Source: Diplonema japonicum (lineage: Eukaryota; Euglenozoa; Diplonemea; Diplonemida; Diplonemidae). From it: a stretch of DNA of 64,000 nucleotides. The stretch covers positions 434,001 to 498,000 of the forward strand of contig OZ025657.1 of assembly GCA_964019335.1 (NCBI GenBank), given 5' to 3'. Below the pieces are notes generated by a model, which saw only the letters and a program-made list of their open reading frames with translations, made no database searches and was not told the DNA's origin. This document shows positions 1 to 10,836 of the stretch, piece by piece. How positions within the stretch are numbered: position 1 is the stretch's first letter; each line of letters starts with the position of its first letter. The position numbers and the translations under genes were made by a program.

Positions 1-228
1 GGTTTTTTTTTGGGGGGGGGAGTGTTAGCTACACCCCGCACATTGAAGGAATAAGAAAAAGAAACACCAGCTGGGGGAGGTAGTGATTCATAAGTAATAT
101 AATTCAAAGGGAAAAAAAAAAAAAAAATTGCAGGTTTGAGCCCATTAAAAAAAAACCTGAACGAAACTTAAGAAAATCAGAAACGTCCCCGTTGTCTCTA
201 CTTATCTACCCCCTTCTGGGGCCTCGAC

Positions 229-269
<41 letters not shown>

Positions 270-310
270 AGTAATTTGAAACAAAAAATAATAATAATAA
301 TGTTTGCGTT
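1..310. other. Low-complexity flank
   Basis: The stretch holds runs of T, G and A, including an A run of about 30 bases near 233-262. No gene is seen. It forms the 3' flank of the subtilisin-like gene. Confidence 0.6.
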
Positions 311-3300
311 CTACACATCGTGCGTGTCAGTTGTTGCCTGTTCTGGTTCTTCGGTTTCGTTGTGGTCCATGTACACAGCAGGTACCCTTCGCAGGAAGCA
401 GTAGTAGACAAAAAAAGCAAGGACGAGGACAGCAGCAAGGGAACCGAGCACAATACCGACTACGGCGCCTGTTGAGAGGGACTCCCCTGAACTGCCTTCT
501 GCAGGGGGATTGTCGTCTCTCACCGTCACCTCTTGTAGTACCCCACCCAAACGGTTCTCGATCAGCGTCTTGTGCGCCTGCAATGTATCCCGCACTGCAT
601 TGTTGTTCATCTCAACAGGCACCTCAAGACTCGCTTCCACAGTAAAGGTCTCTGTCTCATTCTGCATTGGCATCGCAGCGCGTGTCGAAGCGGTGCTCCC
701 ACATGGAAGGCAGCGCACGGTTTTCACGGAACACACCTCAACACAGTTCGCGGTGCCCCCCAGCATGACTTCCAACGCAAGCATGAGGTCCATACTTCCT
801 TTTATCACTTTCTCTATGCCACGCGAAACGACATGTAGCATTACCTGCACCCCCCTCCTCGTTCCAGGAGGGGCCGCTGTTGCTGGCTCCCTCGTATCAG
901 GTGCACTTGTGGGTTCTGCTGTAGGTTGGTTAGTTGGTTCTTCTGTGGGTTCTGCCGTCGGCTCCGCTGTATCAGGTGCGGGGGTAACAGGGCGGTCCTT
1001 GCAGAAGTGTGTTGCTGTGAAGTTCGCGTCCTTGTTCCCGAAATCCGACTTGAAGTGCAGATACAGATCCCCTGTGCTCGAGAACTCCGTCGTGGTGTTC
1101 CCTGTCACCGCCCCGATCCACGTCCCATCCCACCCGTACACGTTCACAAAGTCAAAGTTGGGGTCCATAAGAGGCACCAGAGACACACTTGACTCGTGGT
1201 TATCAGGGCATCCCAGTCTCCAGCAGACGCTCTTCATCGCGGAGACCCCATCCCCAGCAGGGTATCGCAGCTCGCTGGAGTAGCGTTCGAAAGCATGGTA
1301 GCAATTCCTGCTGGTTTTGTCCCAGGAGATAGGGTTGTTCGGTGGGTCCAGATTTATCTCCCTTATAGTTGAGTCATTAGAGCACGCCCACTGCAACTGA
1401 TACTCGCTGTTGTCGATCGTCTCGTCTTCCGAAACCTTCAACACTATTTGGTTCTCGTAAGTCGCAATAACTGACCCCGTCCCTGTAAACCTGTCGTGAA
1501 GTACCCCACCGCTCTCATGGTACACTTCTGCGTAGTCGTAACCATACTCGAAATCCATCGCCAAGGTTAAAGTTACCCTCCTTGTTCCTGGGCATGTCAG
1601 CAAGACGCATCTGTATAGATTTGGCCAGTTATACCTGCCCACTAGCCTGTTAGAATAACCGTATCCCTCCAAACAAAGTTCTTTTGGTATGATCTCTGGA
1701 GTGAAGTCGCACTTCCAGGAGAACGAGCCTGTTGCCCCCAGAGGGAGTGCTGTTTCCAGAGACACTGTGGCATCCCTCTGCACTGTCAGTATGGGGTTCT
1801 TGGGGCTGAGAGGGAAACTAGCGCCTGTGAGAGTGAATGGCGCCCCAGACACATGTGTCAGAGTCAGGGGGACATTGTAACCGCAAGACAGATCCCAACA
1901 TTGCACAGGGCTGTCCTCCACCACCTCCACAACCCCCGGTACGTTGCTTGTTAAGCAACCGCTTCTCCAGCTGACGTGTGCCCAGCCTTTCCCAGTTTTT
2001 GTTATCTTCACAGGGTTCCTCGTTACTTCTAACAGCTGGTACTGGTAGCCGCTCCCGTTCTCGATCTTGAACTCTGTTGCTCCTGTGTCCACCACTATAT
2101 TCCCCCCGCCACTGAGGTCGTAGGTCGCGTTGATGTACAGCCGGTTTGAAGGTTCCACAGCAAGGTTCCAGCAAGCATCTCCTTCGATCGCGTCGATGCT
2201 TCCGATCAACTCAGTGAGGTTCGTACAGTTGAGTTCAGATTGCAAGATTGAACTGCTGCGTTGCAATACCGAGTTTTGTAAACTGGAGGTGGGACTACCG
2301 CACTCCCACTCGACAGATAAAATTGGTTTGTCATAATATGTTAAAATAAGGTCTGTGGACAGTATGATGTTCCCAGTGAGGACGCGGACAGTGTCATGCT
2401 TGATATTCTCAGCGTAGCCGTTCTCGTCAATGACTCGAATGAAATCCTCTGTGTCAATATCCGTAGCAAACTGTAACTTTAAAGTCACCGTCTCGGTGCA
2501 CATTATCGTCCAACACGCACGATGGAGGTCGTTCCCAAGGGGGTAAAGAAACGAATCAGAACCCGGTGTAGAAGGAGGCACAAGTTCGACACAGTTGCAT
2601 GTCCAGCGCATGAAGATCGACTCCCGTGTTCTCAGCAACGCACGTTTGAGGCCTGTGATCACGGGTTTCGAGTTGCACCCGACGGTAGAAAGCAGGTTTT
2701 CGTTATTATCAAACAGTGTCCCTGGGGAATAGCATGCACTGCGCCGTATTGACAGGAAGACAAGTTTCTGGTACGAATAGGGACAATCGATGTTCCAGCA
2801 ATCATTGTTTTTTGCGTCGTTGCCCGTGATAGTAAGGCTGTTTATGAGACTTGTGTTCAGGGAGCGACAAGTCCCCCACCGCCCGCATCCCCAAATTATG
2901 GACGAGCTCCCATGGACCAGCACCCGCGAGCGGTGTATCAAATGCTTGCTGAAGTAGGGTCCTTGTCCCCGGCTTATCTCATCGGTAACAAGGTTAAATA
3001 CAGTCACAAAGCCTGTGAGGTCGGCAGAGAACAGATACTCTTCGTTGCACCCCACCAGGAAGCAGTCGCCGTGTTGCACAGATGTGTAGTCACCTTCAGC
3101 GAGCTCTGGACACCCCCCAGCAGGGAGACAGTTGAACTCTATCTCGAAGGTGCTAAAAGGTTGCGTATCGTAATGCACCACGAGCATCAGGGGCCAACCG
3201 TCAGCGACGATTCTGTTGGAGGTGCTGTCTCCGAATTTTATCAGCTGAATCGTTTCGGTCCCGTTCATGATCGCGATGCTCTCGTTGAAGGCGACGTGCC

Positions 3301-5320
3301 ACTCTGCGTTCACGAGCTCACCCTTGACGTCGCACTCTAGAAGGTAAGTTGTCGAGGTCTCCATAGTGTCCCGCGTTACAAGCGCCGTGGTGGTCACATT
3401 CACCTGGGGGCCCTCCATGAAGGCGGATTTGTAGGGAGCCGGTGCGGGGAGGGGTTCATTCGTGCACTTCCAGCTGAAACGGAAGCCGCTCCCCCTCGGA
3501 TAGAACCCAGACCTGAAGTGCACCTTCAAGGACTTTCCAAAGGAGCGCATGGAAGGGGGTTTCTCTCCACGAACCCGCGTCCTTGTCCCGTCCTCCTCTA
3601 TCAGTGTCAGCAGGTCGCTGTTGTCGGTGCTCGCCACGTCCACGTACTGCCACTCTACCTCCATGTGCGGTGTGTTGCAGCTCACCGTCCAGCACTCCTC
3701 CGCAAACGAAGGGTATCGCCCGTTGTTCTTGGGGTAGCTCAACACGTTCCCAGATGCCGCGGTGCAGCTTGTCGGATCCTGGCGTTCCTTGCACTCCCAA
3801 GAGAACTCAAATGTCGCCCCATTGCTAAGTTCCTGAGAGGACGCTATGAGTGCAGCACCACCGCGGATAACTAAAGAATCTCCAGTAGTGTCCCCTTCCC
3901 ACACTGTTGTTACCGGAAAAGTGCTGAGGGGCTGAAGCTTTGCAAGGTTCGTCCCGTCACTTGGCTTGACAGAGTCCATAGTGAAGTGGAGGTCTTCTTT
4001 CGAGAGGCAAGGCATCACCCAGCAGGCTGTCTCAAAACGAGAGGTGTTGTAGGAAATTGTCCCTTGTTTGGCGAGGGGATCCGATCGCGAACAAATACCA
4101 CTGCCGAGGTTTTGTGTCCCGCTCCCAGGAACCGTGGATTGGCTGTCATCGCACCGCATGAAGAGGACTCGGTTGGGGGTTGCCGAAACCAGCACCCTCT
4201 CCAGAGCAGACTCCTCAAGCCACACCTTGACATCCAAGGGAGACGCCGCAGGCCTCCTGCTCAGGAAAGCGGCCGCCGCCCCTGCTGCGTAACCAGCTGC
4301 CGCAGATGACCCAGACCGCATATTACTTCCATTCAGGTCTTCCGCAGAAGCCCCCAGAATGTCCTCACCAGGTGCGAAGATGTCCGAAAAATGCACACAA
4401 CCAATGGCCTCACCCTTCCTGTTGTGCGCCCCAACAGATATGACCTCCTCTGCCTTTTCGGGAAGCGAGCTGCAAGCCCCAACCATGTTCCCGGCAGAGG
4501 CGACCACAGGAACACCCAGGTCGATGAGGGCACGAATGGCAGTGCGCACTGTGGTGGAGGAAGTAGGGTCGAAGGCCATCACCACGAGGGAGGGGAGTCC
4601 GGTTGCCTTACTGGTGACAGCGACATCGGTCAACCCGTTCAAAACGGCGCTGCTCTGGACCGAGCCCGACGAGGACACAACCTTTCTGGACATAACGGTG
4701 GCCCGTCTCGCCACCCCGTAGGTGCTGCCTGCGACGAGGCTCGCTATGTAGGTTCCGTGCCCGTTGTCGTCCCTTCGCAGGTCCTTGCTGCTCTTTACGT
4801 ACGACTCGCCGTTGTAGCAGCGACCCTTCAGCTCCTTGTGCCCGCACTCCACGCCCGTGTCCAGGACGAAAACGTGGACCCCCTCCCCCCACGCCGCGTT
4901 GTGCTTGAAAGACTGGCTGCTGCTTGCGCTGCTCTCGCTGGTGTCCCAGTCAAGCCTCTGGGTGAGCCTCGGAAGCCCCCAGAGCCCCTGAACCCCTGCG
5001 GTGTCCGCGTCGTCTTCGGCGCAGCCCCCTGGCATTGTGTGCAGCGCGTCCTCGTGAACCACATCGCGCTCCGCCGTCACCCTCCCCTTAGAGAGCAACT
5101 CCAGCTGCGCTACCTCAGCCGCCCCGACGCCTCCCTTGCAGTGCACCGCCCTGAAGCCCCCGATCCTGAGAGTCCTGCTCCCTTCCCCGCACACCTTGCG
5201 CACCTCCCGCGCGTCCCCTTCTGTACTGTTTCCGTGCAGCGTCAAAAGGTACCCCTCTCCTCCAGACCCTCCATCACCCAGCACCCCAGCGCACAGCAGG
5301 GGTATAAGGAAGGCTCTCAT
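311..5320 (-). CDS. Secreted/surface subtilisin-like protease with CUB-like repeats and a C-terminal membrane anchor
   Basis: The uninterrupted 1669-aa frame starts with a signal peptide (hydrophobic residues 3-15). An S8 subtilase domain follows, with the triad visible as Asp154 (VLDTG), His188 (NGHGT) and Ser339 (SGSSAAAG), and oxyanion Asn278 (SAGN). The middle 1100 residues are at least eight Cys-rich units ending in patterns such as FSWKC or VEWEC, resembling CUB domains. An acidic Pro/Thr/Glu-rich linker, a Cys-containing stalk, one transmembrane helix (about 1625-1647) and a short tail close the protein. The likely product is a type I surface or vesicle membrane protease. One CUB-like unit and the stalk-plus-helix region are shared with the two short paralogues at 7450-10836. 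The domain reading is secure for the protease and moderate for CUB. The substrate is unknown. Confidence 0.85.
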   Translation of the reverse strand: MRAFLIPLLCAGVLGDGGSGGEGYLLTLHGNSTEGDAREVRKVCGEGSRTLRIGGFRAVHCKGGVGAAEVAQLELLSKGRVTAERDVVHEDALHTMPGGCAEDDADTAGVQGLWGLPRLTQRLDWDTSESSASSSQSFKHNAAWGEGVHVFVLDTGVECGHKELKGRCYNGESYVKSSKDLRRDDNGHGTYIASLVAGSTYGVARRATVMSRKVVSSSGSVQSSAVLNGLTDVAVTSKATGLPSLVVMAFDPTSSTTVRTAIRALIDLGVPVVASAGNMVGACSSLPEKAEEVISVGAHNRKGEAIGCVHFSDIFAPGEDILGASAEDLNGSNMRSGSSAAAGYAAGAAAAFLSRRPAASPLDVKVWLEESALERVLVSATPNRVLFMRCDDSQSTVPGSGTQNLGSGICSRSDPLAKQGTISYNTSRFETACWVMPCLSKEDLHFTMDSVKPSDGTNLAKLQPLSTFPVTTVWEGDTTGDSLVIRGGAALIASSQELSNGATFEFSWECKERQDPTSCTAASGNVLSYPKNNGRYPSFAEECWTVSCNTPHMEVEWQYVDVASTDNSDLLTLIEEDGTRTRVRGEKPPSMRSFGKSLKVHFRSGFYPRGSGFRFSWKCTNEPLPAPAPYKSAFMEGPQVNVTTTALVTRDTMETSTTYLLECDVKGELVNAEWHVAFNESIAIMNGTETIQLIKFGDSTSNRIVADGWPLMLVVHYDTQPFSTFEIEFNCLPAGGCPELAEGDYTSVQHGDCFLVGCNEEYLFSADLTGFVTVFNLVTDEISRGQGPYFSKHLIHRSRVLVHGSSSIIWGCGRWGTCRSLNTSLINSLTITGNDAKNNDCWNIDCPYSYQKLVFLSIRRSACYSPGTLFDNNENLLSTVGCNSKPVITGLKRALLRTRESIFMRWTCNCVELVPPSTPGSDSFLYPLGNDLHRACWTIMCTETVTLKLQFATDIDTEDFIRVIDENGYAENIKHDTVRVLTGNIILSTDLILTYYDKPILSVEWECGSPTSSLQNSVLQRSSSILQSELNCTNLTELIGSIDAIEGDACWNLAVEPSNRLYINATYDLSGGGNIVVDTGATEFKIENGSGYQYQLLEVTRNPVKITKTGKGWAHVSWRSGCLTSNVPGVVEVVEDSPVQCWDLSCGYNVPLTLTHVSGAPFTLTGASFPLSPKNPILTVQRDATVSLETALPLGATGSFSWKCDFTPEIIPKELCLEGYGYSNRLVGRYNWPNLYRCVLLTCPGTRRVTLTLAMDFEYGYDYAEVYHESGGVLHDRFTGTGSVIATYENQIVLKVSEDETIDNSEYQLQWACSNDSTIREINLDPPNNPISWDKTSRNCYHAFERYSSELRYPAGDGVSAMKSVCWRLGCPDNHESSVSLVPLMDPNFDFVNVYGWDGTWIGAVTGNTTTEFSSTGDLYLHFKSDFGNKDANFTATHFCKDRPVTPAPDTAEPTAEPTEEPTNQPTAEPTSAPDTREPATAAPPGTRRGVQVMLHVVSRGIEKVIKGSMDLMLALEVMLGGTANCVEVCSVKTVRCLPCGSTASTRAAMPMQNETETFTVEASLEVPVEMNNNAVRDTLQAHKTLIENRLGGVLQEVTVRDDNPPAEGSSGESLSTGAVVGIVLGSLAAVLVLAFFVYYCFLRRVPAVYMDHNETEEPEQATTDTHDV

Positions 5321-6146
5321 TTTGTTGTTAAAAAGTGAGACAACTGTTCTAGCTGGTGAGTGAAATGAATGTGAAATCAGAAATAAAAAGTTATCTCGTT
5401 TTTAGTGGTGCAAGTGCCATGTGGCATAGCGAAGCTTCAGAGTAAAAGTGGAGGTAAAGAAATCCTGGCTTGAAATAGGGAGAGGGGTAACAGAAGCAAC
5501 TGAACACTAACTGGAAAGTATGTTGTGGAAGCATGCTTCACTGCGGAGAGAGCAAGTCGATAAGAGACTCTATTAAAAACAATGGCGCCGCGTGTAAGAA
5601 AAAAAAAAGAATGAAGAATAGTGAAAGTGGTTGCAACGAAAGTACCTGCAGTCAGAGGTGACTAAAAAAAGTTTTCCTGTACATCGAAGCGCAGCTAAAA
5701 ACGGATACATGACCGACGATGAGGTCAACAGCGCCCCCCCCTAAACGTTACGCCTATCTCTTGAGGTTAAGATTTATCATCGTTACCGTTCCTACATCAC
5801 TGTAAAAACATCACAGGGAAGGAGAGAGTAATATGGAAATTGAAAAATAGGGAGTCACAGAGAGGGGTGCGCTATTATGAGCAGTTTTAACTGCAGATCT
5901 TCCGTGACGAAGATTCCACAACCCACAAGAGATCTCAACGAGACAATGCTAATACTAGTGGCACCAAAGTGTCGGATCGATACCTCCCGACACTGAAGTG
6001 GTCCTGGGATGGTACATGTACTCGGTCTTGTGCCAGTGCATATACCTGTGATACCTACATCAGTATGGATACGTTCCAACTGGGCGTCACCACGCTCTGG
6101 GAGGATGAACATTTATCTCCAGGTCAACAATGATGCAACAGCCTTC
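5321..6146. other. Upstream flank with duplicated segments
   Basis: No open gene is seen. The part nearest the protease gene (about 5390-5600) matches a distant copy at about 35850-36170. The part from about 5768 to 5920 is similar to 7066-7210 and 9312-9485. It is therefore the 3' flank of the tandem surface-protein unit whose gene has decayed at 6147-6460. Confidence 0.6.
5390..5600. repeat. Dispersed repeat, copy 1
   Basis: Shares an ordered string of short blocks with 35850-36170: TTTTAGTGGTG, AGTAAAAGTGGAGGTAAAGAAA, GAAATAGGGAGAGGGG, ACAGAAGCAA, GCTTCACTG and a GGCGCC block. Spacing varies by insertions and deletions. It lies just upstream of the protease gene. It may be an old mobile element or a duplicated gene flank. 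Confidence 0.6.
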
Positions 6147-6460
6147 TTACACAGCACACTTATGCTGCTTATGGGGCCCCAATATTTCCTTCTGGTTGTC
6201 TCTGACACGCCTCGGCTTGCGAGAAATAGTAGTAAAGGAGGAAAGCACACCACAACAACGGACCGAGGATGCCCTGTTTGTCCGCAGAGTGCTCAGCACT
6301 GCCTTGTTGTCCATCTCAGAGGGGACAAGAAGGTTTGTAGAGCAATGAAAGCGATGACCTTTCACGACACCACCCCAGCGCACAGAAGGGGTAGGTGGAA
6401 AAACAAAGAACTTTTGTGATCATTTTCTTGTTAACAAAACGAAGAAACCTGTAAGTGTGC
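6147..6460 (-). pseudogene. Internally deleted relic of the short CUB-like surface-protein gene
   Basis: The upstream end (about 6375-6440) still resembles the start of the neighbouring paralogue, with the same leader and signal-peptide-like beginning (FVNKKM...). The downstream end encodes recognisable C-terminal pieces: LLVPSEMDNKAVLSTLRTNR, and then a tail like that of the 9589-10836 gene (RKPRR, DNQKEI, GP). Everything between them is gone (CUB unit, Pro-rich linker, stalk Cys and membrane helix), and the frame is broken. Flanks on both sides match those of the intact copies, so this is one decayed member of a three-unit tandem array. Confidence 0.75.
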
Positions 6461-7449
6461 CTTGCCTTGGAGAACCAAGAAACCAACAAACAAAAACCGA
6501 GAGGAGAAGTACTCAGTTGTCGTGGAGACATTGTAACAAAAGAGGGGGGGGGGGGGGGGGGGGGGTCGGCGCATGCAAGCTCCCGCAAGAGCCGCGATCC
6601 CTGAATTGGGAGGGTGATGAACAGCACTAGGTACTATCAGAAGGATCTTTCTTCTTTTTTTCCCCGACTGGGAGAGGGGCGTCGCGTATATTACCAGCAA
6701 GAACATAGTCTACTTAGGTATTGCTGCATGAGCGGTCATGGAGGTCCAGTGGCCGCCTCTTTGCTAAAAATTTTCTAAAAACACGCTGATATTATTACCT
6801 TACTTCGATTACTTTTTACAGTAGTTGTCAAAAGTGAACGAGGGGGGAAAAGGGCAGAAGCAAAAAAAAGGGGGGGGGGTGGAGAAAGACAGTAAATGAA
6901 CTTGTTGCAAGGCTCCAAAAATGAAGAAAAAATATGTATGTAAAAGGACGTACCCTGATCTAGGTGCCCTTGGAACGAATGTATGGAATATTTTGTTCTC
7001 CCGTTTTGGTTCTTTCTTTTATTCTTTGCTTCTGTTCTCCAATACATAGAAATAACGTTTAGATTTGCCATCGTTCCCGTTTTCCTACATCGCTGTAAAA
7101 CATCACAGGGAAGGAGAGAGTAATATGGAAATACAAAAAAAATGGGGTCGCAGAGAAGTGCTGCGTACTGCACTGAAGCAGAACCTGCAGATCTACCGTG
7201 ACAAACATTCAAATTAACCGACACTCTTTTTTTCTTCTTTTCCTTGGTTGGCTGAGAACTGCTTCACTTTGTTCCTTGCAGCAACTAAGTGCAAGCATGC
7301 CTAGAGCGTCCTACATGAACCACAACCCAAAGGATAAAAGAAACGCTGGAGAAGGGATGTTTAACAAGAGTAAATGTACTCATTTACCTACCTGCCAACA
7401 TACATCTACCTGTACACAATGCAACAGCCTCCTTACACAACACACTTGC
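6461..7449. other. Intergenic flank of the tandem array
   Basis: Contains a G run of about 22 bases near 6543-6565, A/G-rich segments and sequence similar to 8700-8990 (unit 5' flank) and to 5768-5920 (unit 3' flank). No further gene was recognised. Confidence 0.5.
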
Positions 7450-8658
7450 TTACGGCTCCGATATCTCCTTCTGGCTGTCCACGACACGCCTCGGCTTGCG
7501 AAGGCAGAAATGGTAAACGAGAGAAGCAGCAAGAGTCACCACAACAACGGATCCCACCACAATACCGAGGATAACGCCTGTTGATATCGAACTGCTGCCA
7601 TCGTTCAAGTCGCTCACAGTCATATCATGCACCGTGTCACCCAGTTGGTTCTCGATCCGTGCCCTGTTTGTCCGCAAAGTGCTCAACACTTCCTTGTTGT
7701 CCATCTCAGAGGGAACAAGAAGGTACACAGTCAAAGCCATGGTCCCTCCCACTTGTTGTGCCACCACTGCCGTCCGGTGTCCCGCCGCACCCCCACAGGG
7801 AAGGCAGTTCCCGCGGCACACGTTGATGCAGGTAGCCGCCCCTCCAAAGATCTGCTCCAAAACAGGCATCAGATTCCTGCCCCCTGTCACCGTCTTCTCC
7901 ATGTCGCTCGAGACAACGTCGAACACCACCCGCACATCCCTCTTCGATGGAGGGGTCGGGGTCGGATCCGCAGGCTTGGGCAGGGTCGGTTCCGCTGTGA
8001 CGTCAGGCTCAGGCTCAGGATTGGGCTGGGGCTCAGGCTCAGGCTTGGGCTGGGACACAGGGTCGCACCTCCAGGAGAACGAAGCCTCCGTCCCAAGAGG
8101 GTATTCTGGTTCCACAGACACCCTGGCATCATTCTCCACTGTGACTCTGGGGTTTGAAGAGCTGAGGGTGGCCGTGGGCATGGCGTCTACAGAGAGGGGC
8201 CCTCCAGACACATAGGACAAGGTCAGGCGGGGCTCGCTGGCATCACACGAAACAAAAAAGCACCGCACAGGGCTGTCCTTCGCCACCTCCACAAGCCCGG
8301 GTGATGAACTCAAATCACAAGTGCCATAGGTCCAGCTGACGTCTGCCCAGCCGTTCCCGTTCTTTCTCATATTCACAGTGGTGTCCCGGGGAACAGGCAT
8401 CAGCTGGTACTGGTAGCCGCTCCCGCCCTCGATCTTGAACTCTGCTGATGCTGTGTTCACCACCAACCCTCCCCCGCTGCTGAAGTCGTACGTCACATTC
8501 AGGTACAGGTCCGAAGGATCCTGCAGCGAGAGGGACCAGCAGTCGTCGCTTGTCGCGTTCGTGCTGAAGCCCCCAGTTGTCGAGCTGCCGAGCGATTTGC
8601 AACCCTGCACCCCATCGCACAGAAGGGGTAGAAGGAAAAACAAGATTTTTGTGTTCAT
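7450..8658 (-). CDS. Short CUB-like surface protein, paralogue 1
   Basis: The frame encodes 402 aa from the ATG at 8658, chosen because the signal peptide (hydrophobic residues 5-18) follows directly. After the signal comes a Cys-rich CUB-like region of about 190 aa, then a Glu/Pro linker made of PEPEPQPNPEPE-type units. A stalk domain with the Cys pattern CINVCRGNCLPC follows, then one transmembrane helix and a short basic tail. The CUB-like unit and stalk match parts of the 311-5320 protease, but there is no protease domain. It is probably a type I surface protein. The nearby paralogue at 9589-10836 is near-identical in the middle, which suggests recent duplication or gene conversion. Function is unknown. 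Confidence 0.8.
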   Translation of the reverse strand: MNTKILFFLLPLLCDGVQGCKSLGSSTTGGFSTNATSDDCWSLSLQDPSDLYLNVTYDFSSGGGLVVNTASAEFKIEGGSGYQYQLMPVPRDTTVNMRKNGNGWADVSWTYGTCDLSSSPGLVEVAKDSPVRCFFVSCDASEPRLTLSYVSGGPLSVDAMPTATLSSSNPRVTVENDARVSVEPEYPLGTEASFSWRCDPVSQPKPEPEPQPNPEPEPDVTAEPTLPKPADPTPTPPSKRDVRVVFDVVSSDMEKTVTGGRNLMPVLEQIFGGAATCINVCRGNCLPCGGAAGHRTAVVAQQVGGTMALTVYLLVPSEMDNKEVLSTLRTNRARIENQLGDTVHDMTVSDLNDGSSSISTGVILGIVVGSVVVVTLAASLVYHFCLRKPRRVVDSQKEISEP

Positions 8659-9588
8659 TTTCTTGTTGACAAAACGAAAGAAACCTGTAGGTGTGGACAA
8701 CAAGAGATACAAGTAAAATAAGAAGAGGAACAGGGAAGAAGAAAGCAGGCACATGCAAGCTCCCCTAGGGAGCCGCAGGCCCCTGAATGGGTGGACAGTG
8801 CTAGGTAGCTCTCAGAAAGCGTCTTTCTTTCCTGTTCTTCGGATTGAAGAGGGGCAAGTAGCATATATACTACCGGCAAGACCATCGTCTATTTGGGTGT
8901 ATATTGCTGCATGATGTTTCATGGATGTCTAGTGGCCGCCTCTTTGCTATTTCTAAAAGCACGCTGATATTCTTGCCTTACCTCGATTTCAAAAGTGAAC
9001 GAGAGAAAACAGGGCAGAAACAAAAAGGGGGAGAGAGAGAGAGCGCAAAGGTACCTGTTGCAAAGCCCGAAAATGAGATAGATGTATGTATAAAAAGGGC
9101 GTACCCTGATCTAGGTGCCCTTGGAATAAACGGATTCTTTTCTTTTTTTTTTTCTTCTATTCTCCAAGAATAAAAACGTAAAGATACATCATCGTTACCT
9201 TTTTTTTTTCCTGTGCCCCTTTATTAGAGCAGGAGAGAACGCCGTATGCTTGTGAAAGCGTTTTTAGTTTTACTTTGAGAACAAACCGTTTTTTCTTTTT
9301 TTTTTTTCTTGCTTCTTCACATCACTGTAAAAAGAAAAACTCACGCTGGACCTAATATCGGAATCCATCACAAGAAAGGAGAGAGTAATATGGGTGTTTG
9401 AAAAAATGGGGAGCGGATCACAGAGAGGAGCACTAAATTGTAACACTGCGTAGAAGCAGCCCTACCTGCAGTTCTTCCGTGTCCTAGTAAAATACAAGCT
9501 TACTGGCACTCAAGAGAGTAATGTATAAGAAGAGTAAAATGTAAACACATAGCTACCTGTCAACAACAGCACGCACCTAACAGCCTTC
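8659..9588. other. Intergenic flank with a TATATA motif
   Basis: No gene is seen. The part at 8700-8990 is the duplicated 5' flank of the paralogue and contains GCATATATACTACC near 8862-8876. The part at 9312-9485 is the duplicated 3' flank of the next unit. Whether the TATATA motif acts in transcription is unknown. Confidence 0.4.
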
Positions 9589-10836
9589 TTACACAACACA
9601 CTTACCCTGATTACGGGGGCCCGAAATCTCCTTCTGGTTGTCCTCGTTACGCCTCGGCTTGCGAAGGCAGAAATGGTAAACGAGGAAAGCAGCAAGAGTC
9701 ACCACAGCAATGCACGCAAACACAATGATGACAAGGAGGCCTGCTGATATCGAACTGCTGCCATCGTTCAAGTCGCTCACAGTCACATCATGCACCGTGT
9801 CACCCACTTGGTTCTCGATCCGTGCCCTGTTTGTCCGCAAAGTGCTCAACACTTCCTTGTTGTCCATCTCAGAGGGAACAAGAAGGTACACAGTCAAAGC
9901 CATGGTCCCTCCCACTTGTTGTGCCACCACTGCCGTCCGGTGTCCCGCCGCACCCCCACAGGGAAGGCAGTTCCCGCGGCACACGTTGATGCAGGTAGCC
10001 GCCCCTCCAAAGATCTGCTCCAAAACAGGCATCAGATTCCTGCCCCCTGTCACCGTCTTCTCCATGTCGCTCGAGACAACGTCGAACACCACCCGCACAT
10101 CCCTCTTCGATGGAGGGGTCGGGGTCGGATCCGCAGGCTTGGGCAGGGTCGGTTCCGCTGTGACGTCAGGCTCAGGCTCAGGATTGGGCTGGGGCTCAGG
10201 CTCAGGCTGGGGCTTGGGGTCAGCGTCGCACCTCCAGGAGAACGAAGCCTCCGTCCCAAGAGGGTATTCTGGTTTCACAGACACCCTGGCTTGCTTTTCC
10301 ACTGTGACTGTGGGGTTTGAAGAGCTGAGGGTGGCCGTGGACACAAGGTAGACAGAGAGGGGGCCTCCAGACACATAGGACAAGGTCAGGCGGGGCTCGC
10401 TGGCATCACACGAAACAAAAAAGCACCGCACAGGGCTGTCCTTCGCCACCTCCACAAGTCCGGGTGATGAACTCAAATCACAAGTGCCATAGGTCCAGCT
10501 GACGTCTGCCCAGCCGTTCCCGTTCTTTGTCACATTCACAGTGGTGCCCCAAGGAACAGGCATCAGCTGGTACTGGTAGCCGCTCCCGCCCTCGATCTTG
10601 AACTCTGCTGATGCTGTGTTCACCACCAACCCTCCCCCGCTGCTGAAGTCGTACGTCACATTCAGGTACAGGTCCGAAGGATCCTGCAGCGAGAGGGACC
10701 AGCAGTCGTCGCTTGTCGCGTTCGTGCTGAAGCCCCCAGTTGTCGAGCTGCCGAGCGATTTGCACGACCCTCCACTACCCTGCACCTCAGGGCACAGAAG
10801 GAGCAGGAGGGGTAGAAGGAAGACTCTTGTGTTCAT
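9589..10836 (-). CDS. Short CUB-like surface protein, paralogue 2
   Basis: This 415-aa protein has the same plan as the gene at 7450-8658: signal peptide with a long Leu run, Cys-rich CUB-like region, Pro/Glu linker, Cys stalk, one membrane helix and a basic tail. The helix (LLVIIVFACIAVVTLAAFLV) and the longer tail ending KCVV differ from paralogue 1, while the ectodomain is nearly the same. The 6147-6460 relic resembles this copy's tail. A GGAGAA microsatellite lies about 170 bases upstream. A surface or endomembrane location is inferred from the signal and helix. No catalytic motif is visible. Confidence 0.8.
   Translation of the reverse strand: MNTRVFLLPLLLLLCPEVQGSGGSCKSLGSSTTGGFSTNATSDDCWSLSLQDPSDLYLNVTYDFSSGGGLVVNTASAEFKIEGGSGYQYQLMPVPWGTTVNVTKNGNGWADVSWTYGTCDLSSSPGLVEVAKDSPVRCFFVSCDASEPRLTLSYVSGGPLSVYLVSTATLSSSNPTVTVEKQARVSVKPEYPLGTEASFSWRCDADPKPQPEPEPQPNPEPEPDVTAEPTLPKPADPTPTPPSKRDVRVVFDVVSSDMEKTVTGGRNLMPVLEQIFGGAATCINVCRGNCLPCGGAAGHRTAVVAQQVGGTMALTVYLLVPSEMDNKEVLSTLRTNRARIENQVGDTVHDVTVSDLNDGSSSISAGLLVIIVFACIAVVTLAAFLVYHFCLRKPRRNEDNQKEISGPRNQGKCVV

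Noticed and set aside
192..404. Short plus-strand open frames over the ends of minus-strand genes
   Set aside because: They overlap coding sequence of the opposite strand and contain poly-Lys from A runs. No start context or domain.
4391..5338. 315-aa plus-strand open frame opposite the subtilase
   Set aside because: It is the mirror frame of GC-rich coding sequence. The minus strand carries the full catalytic triad and signal peptide.
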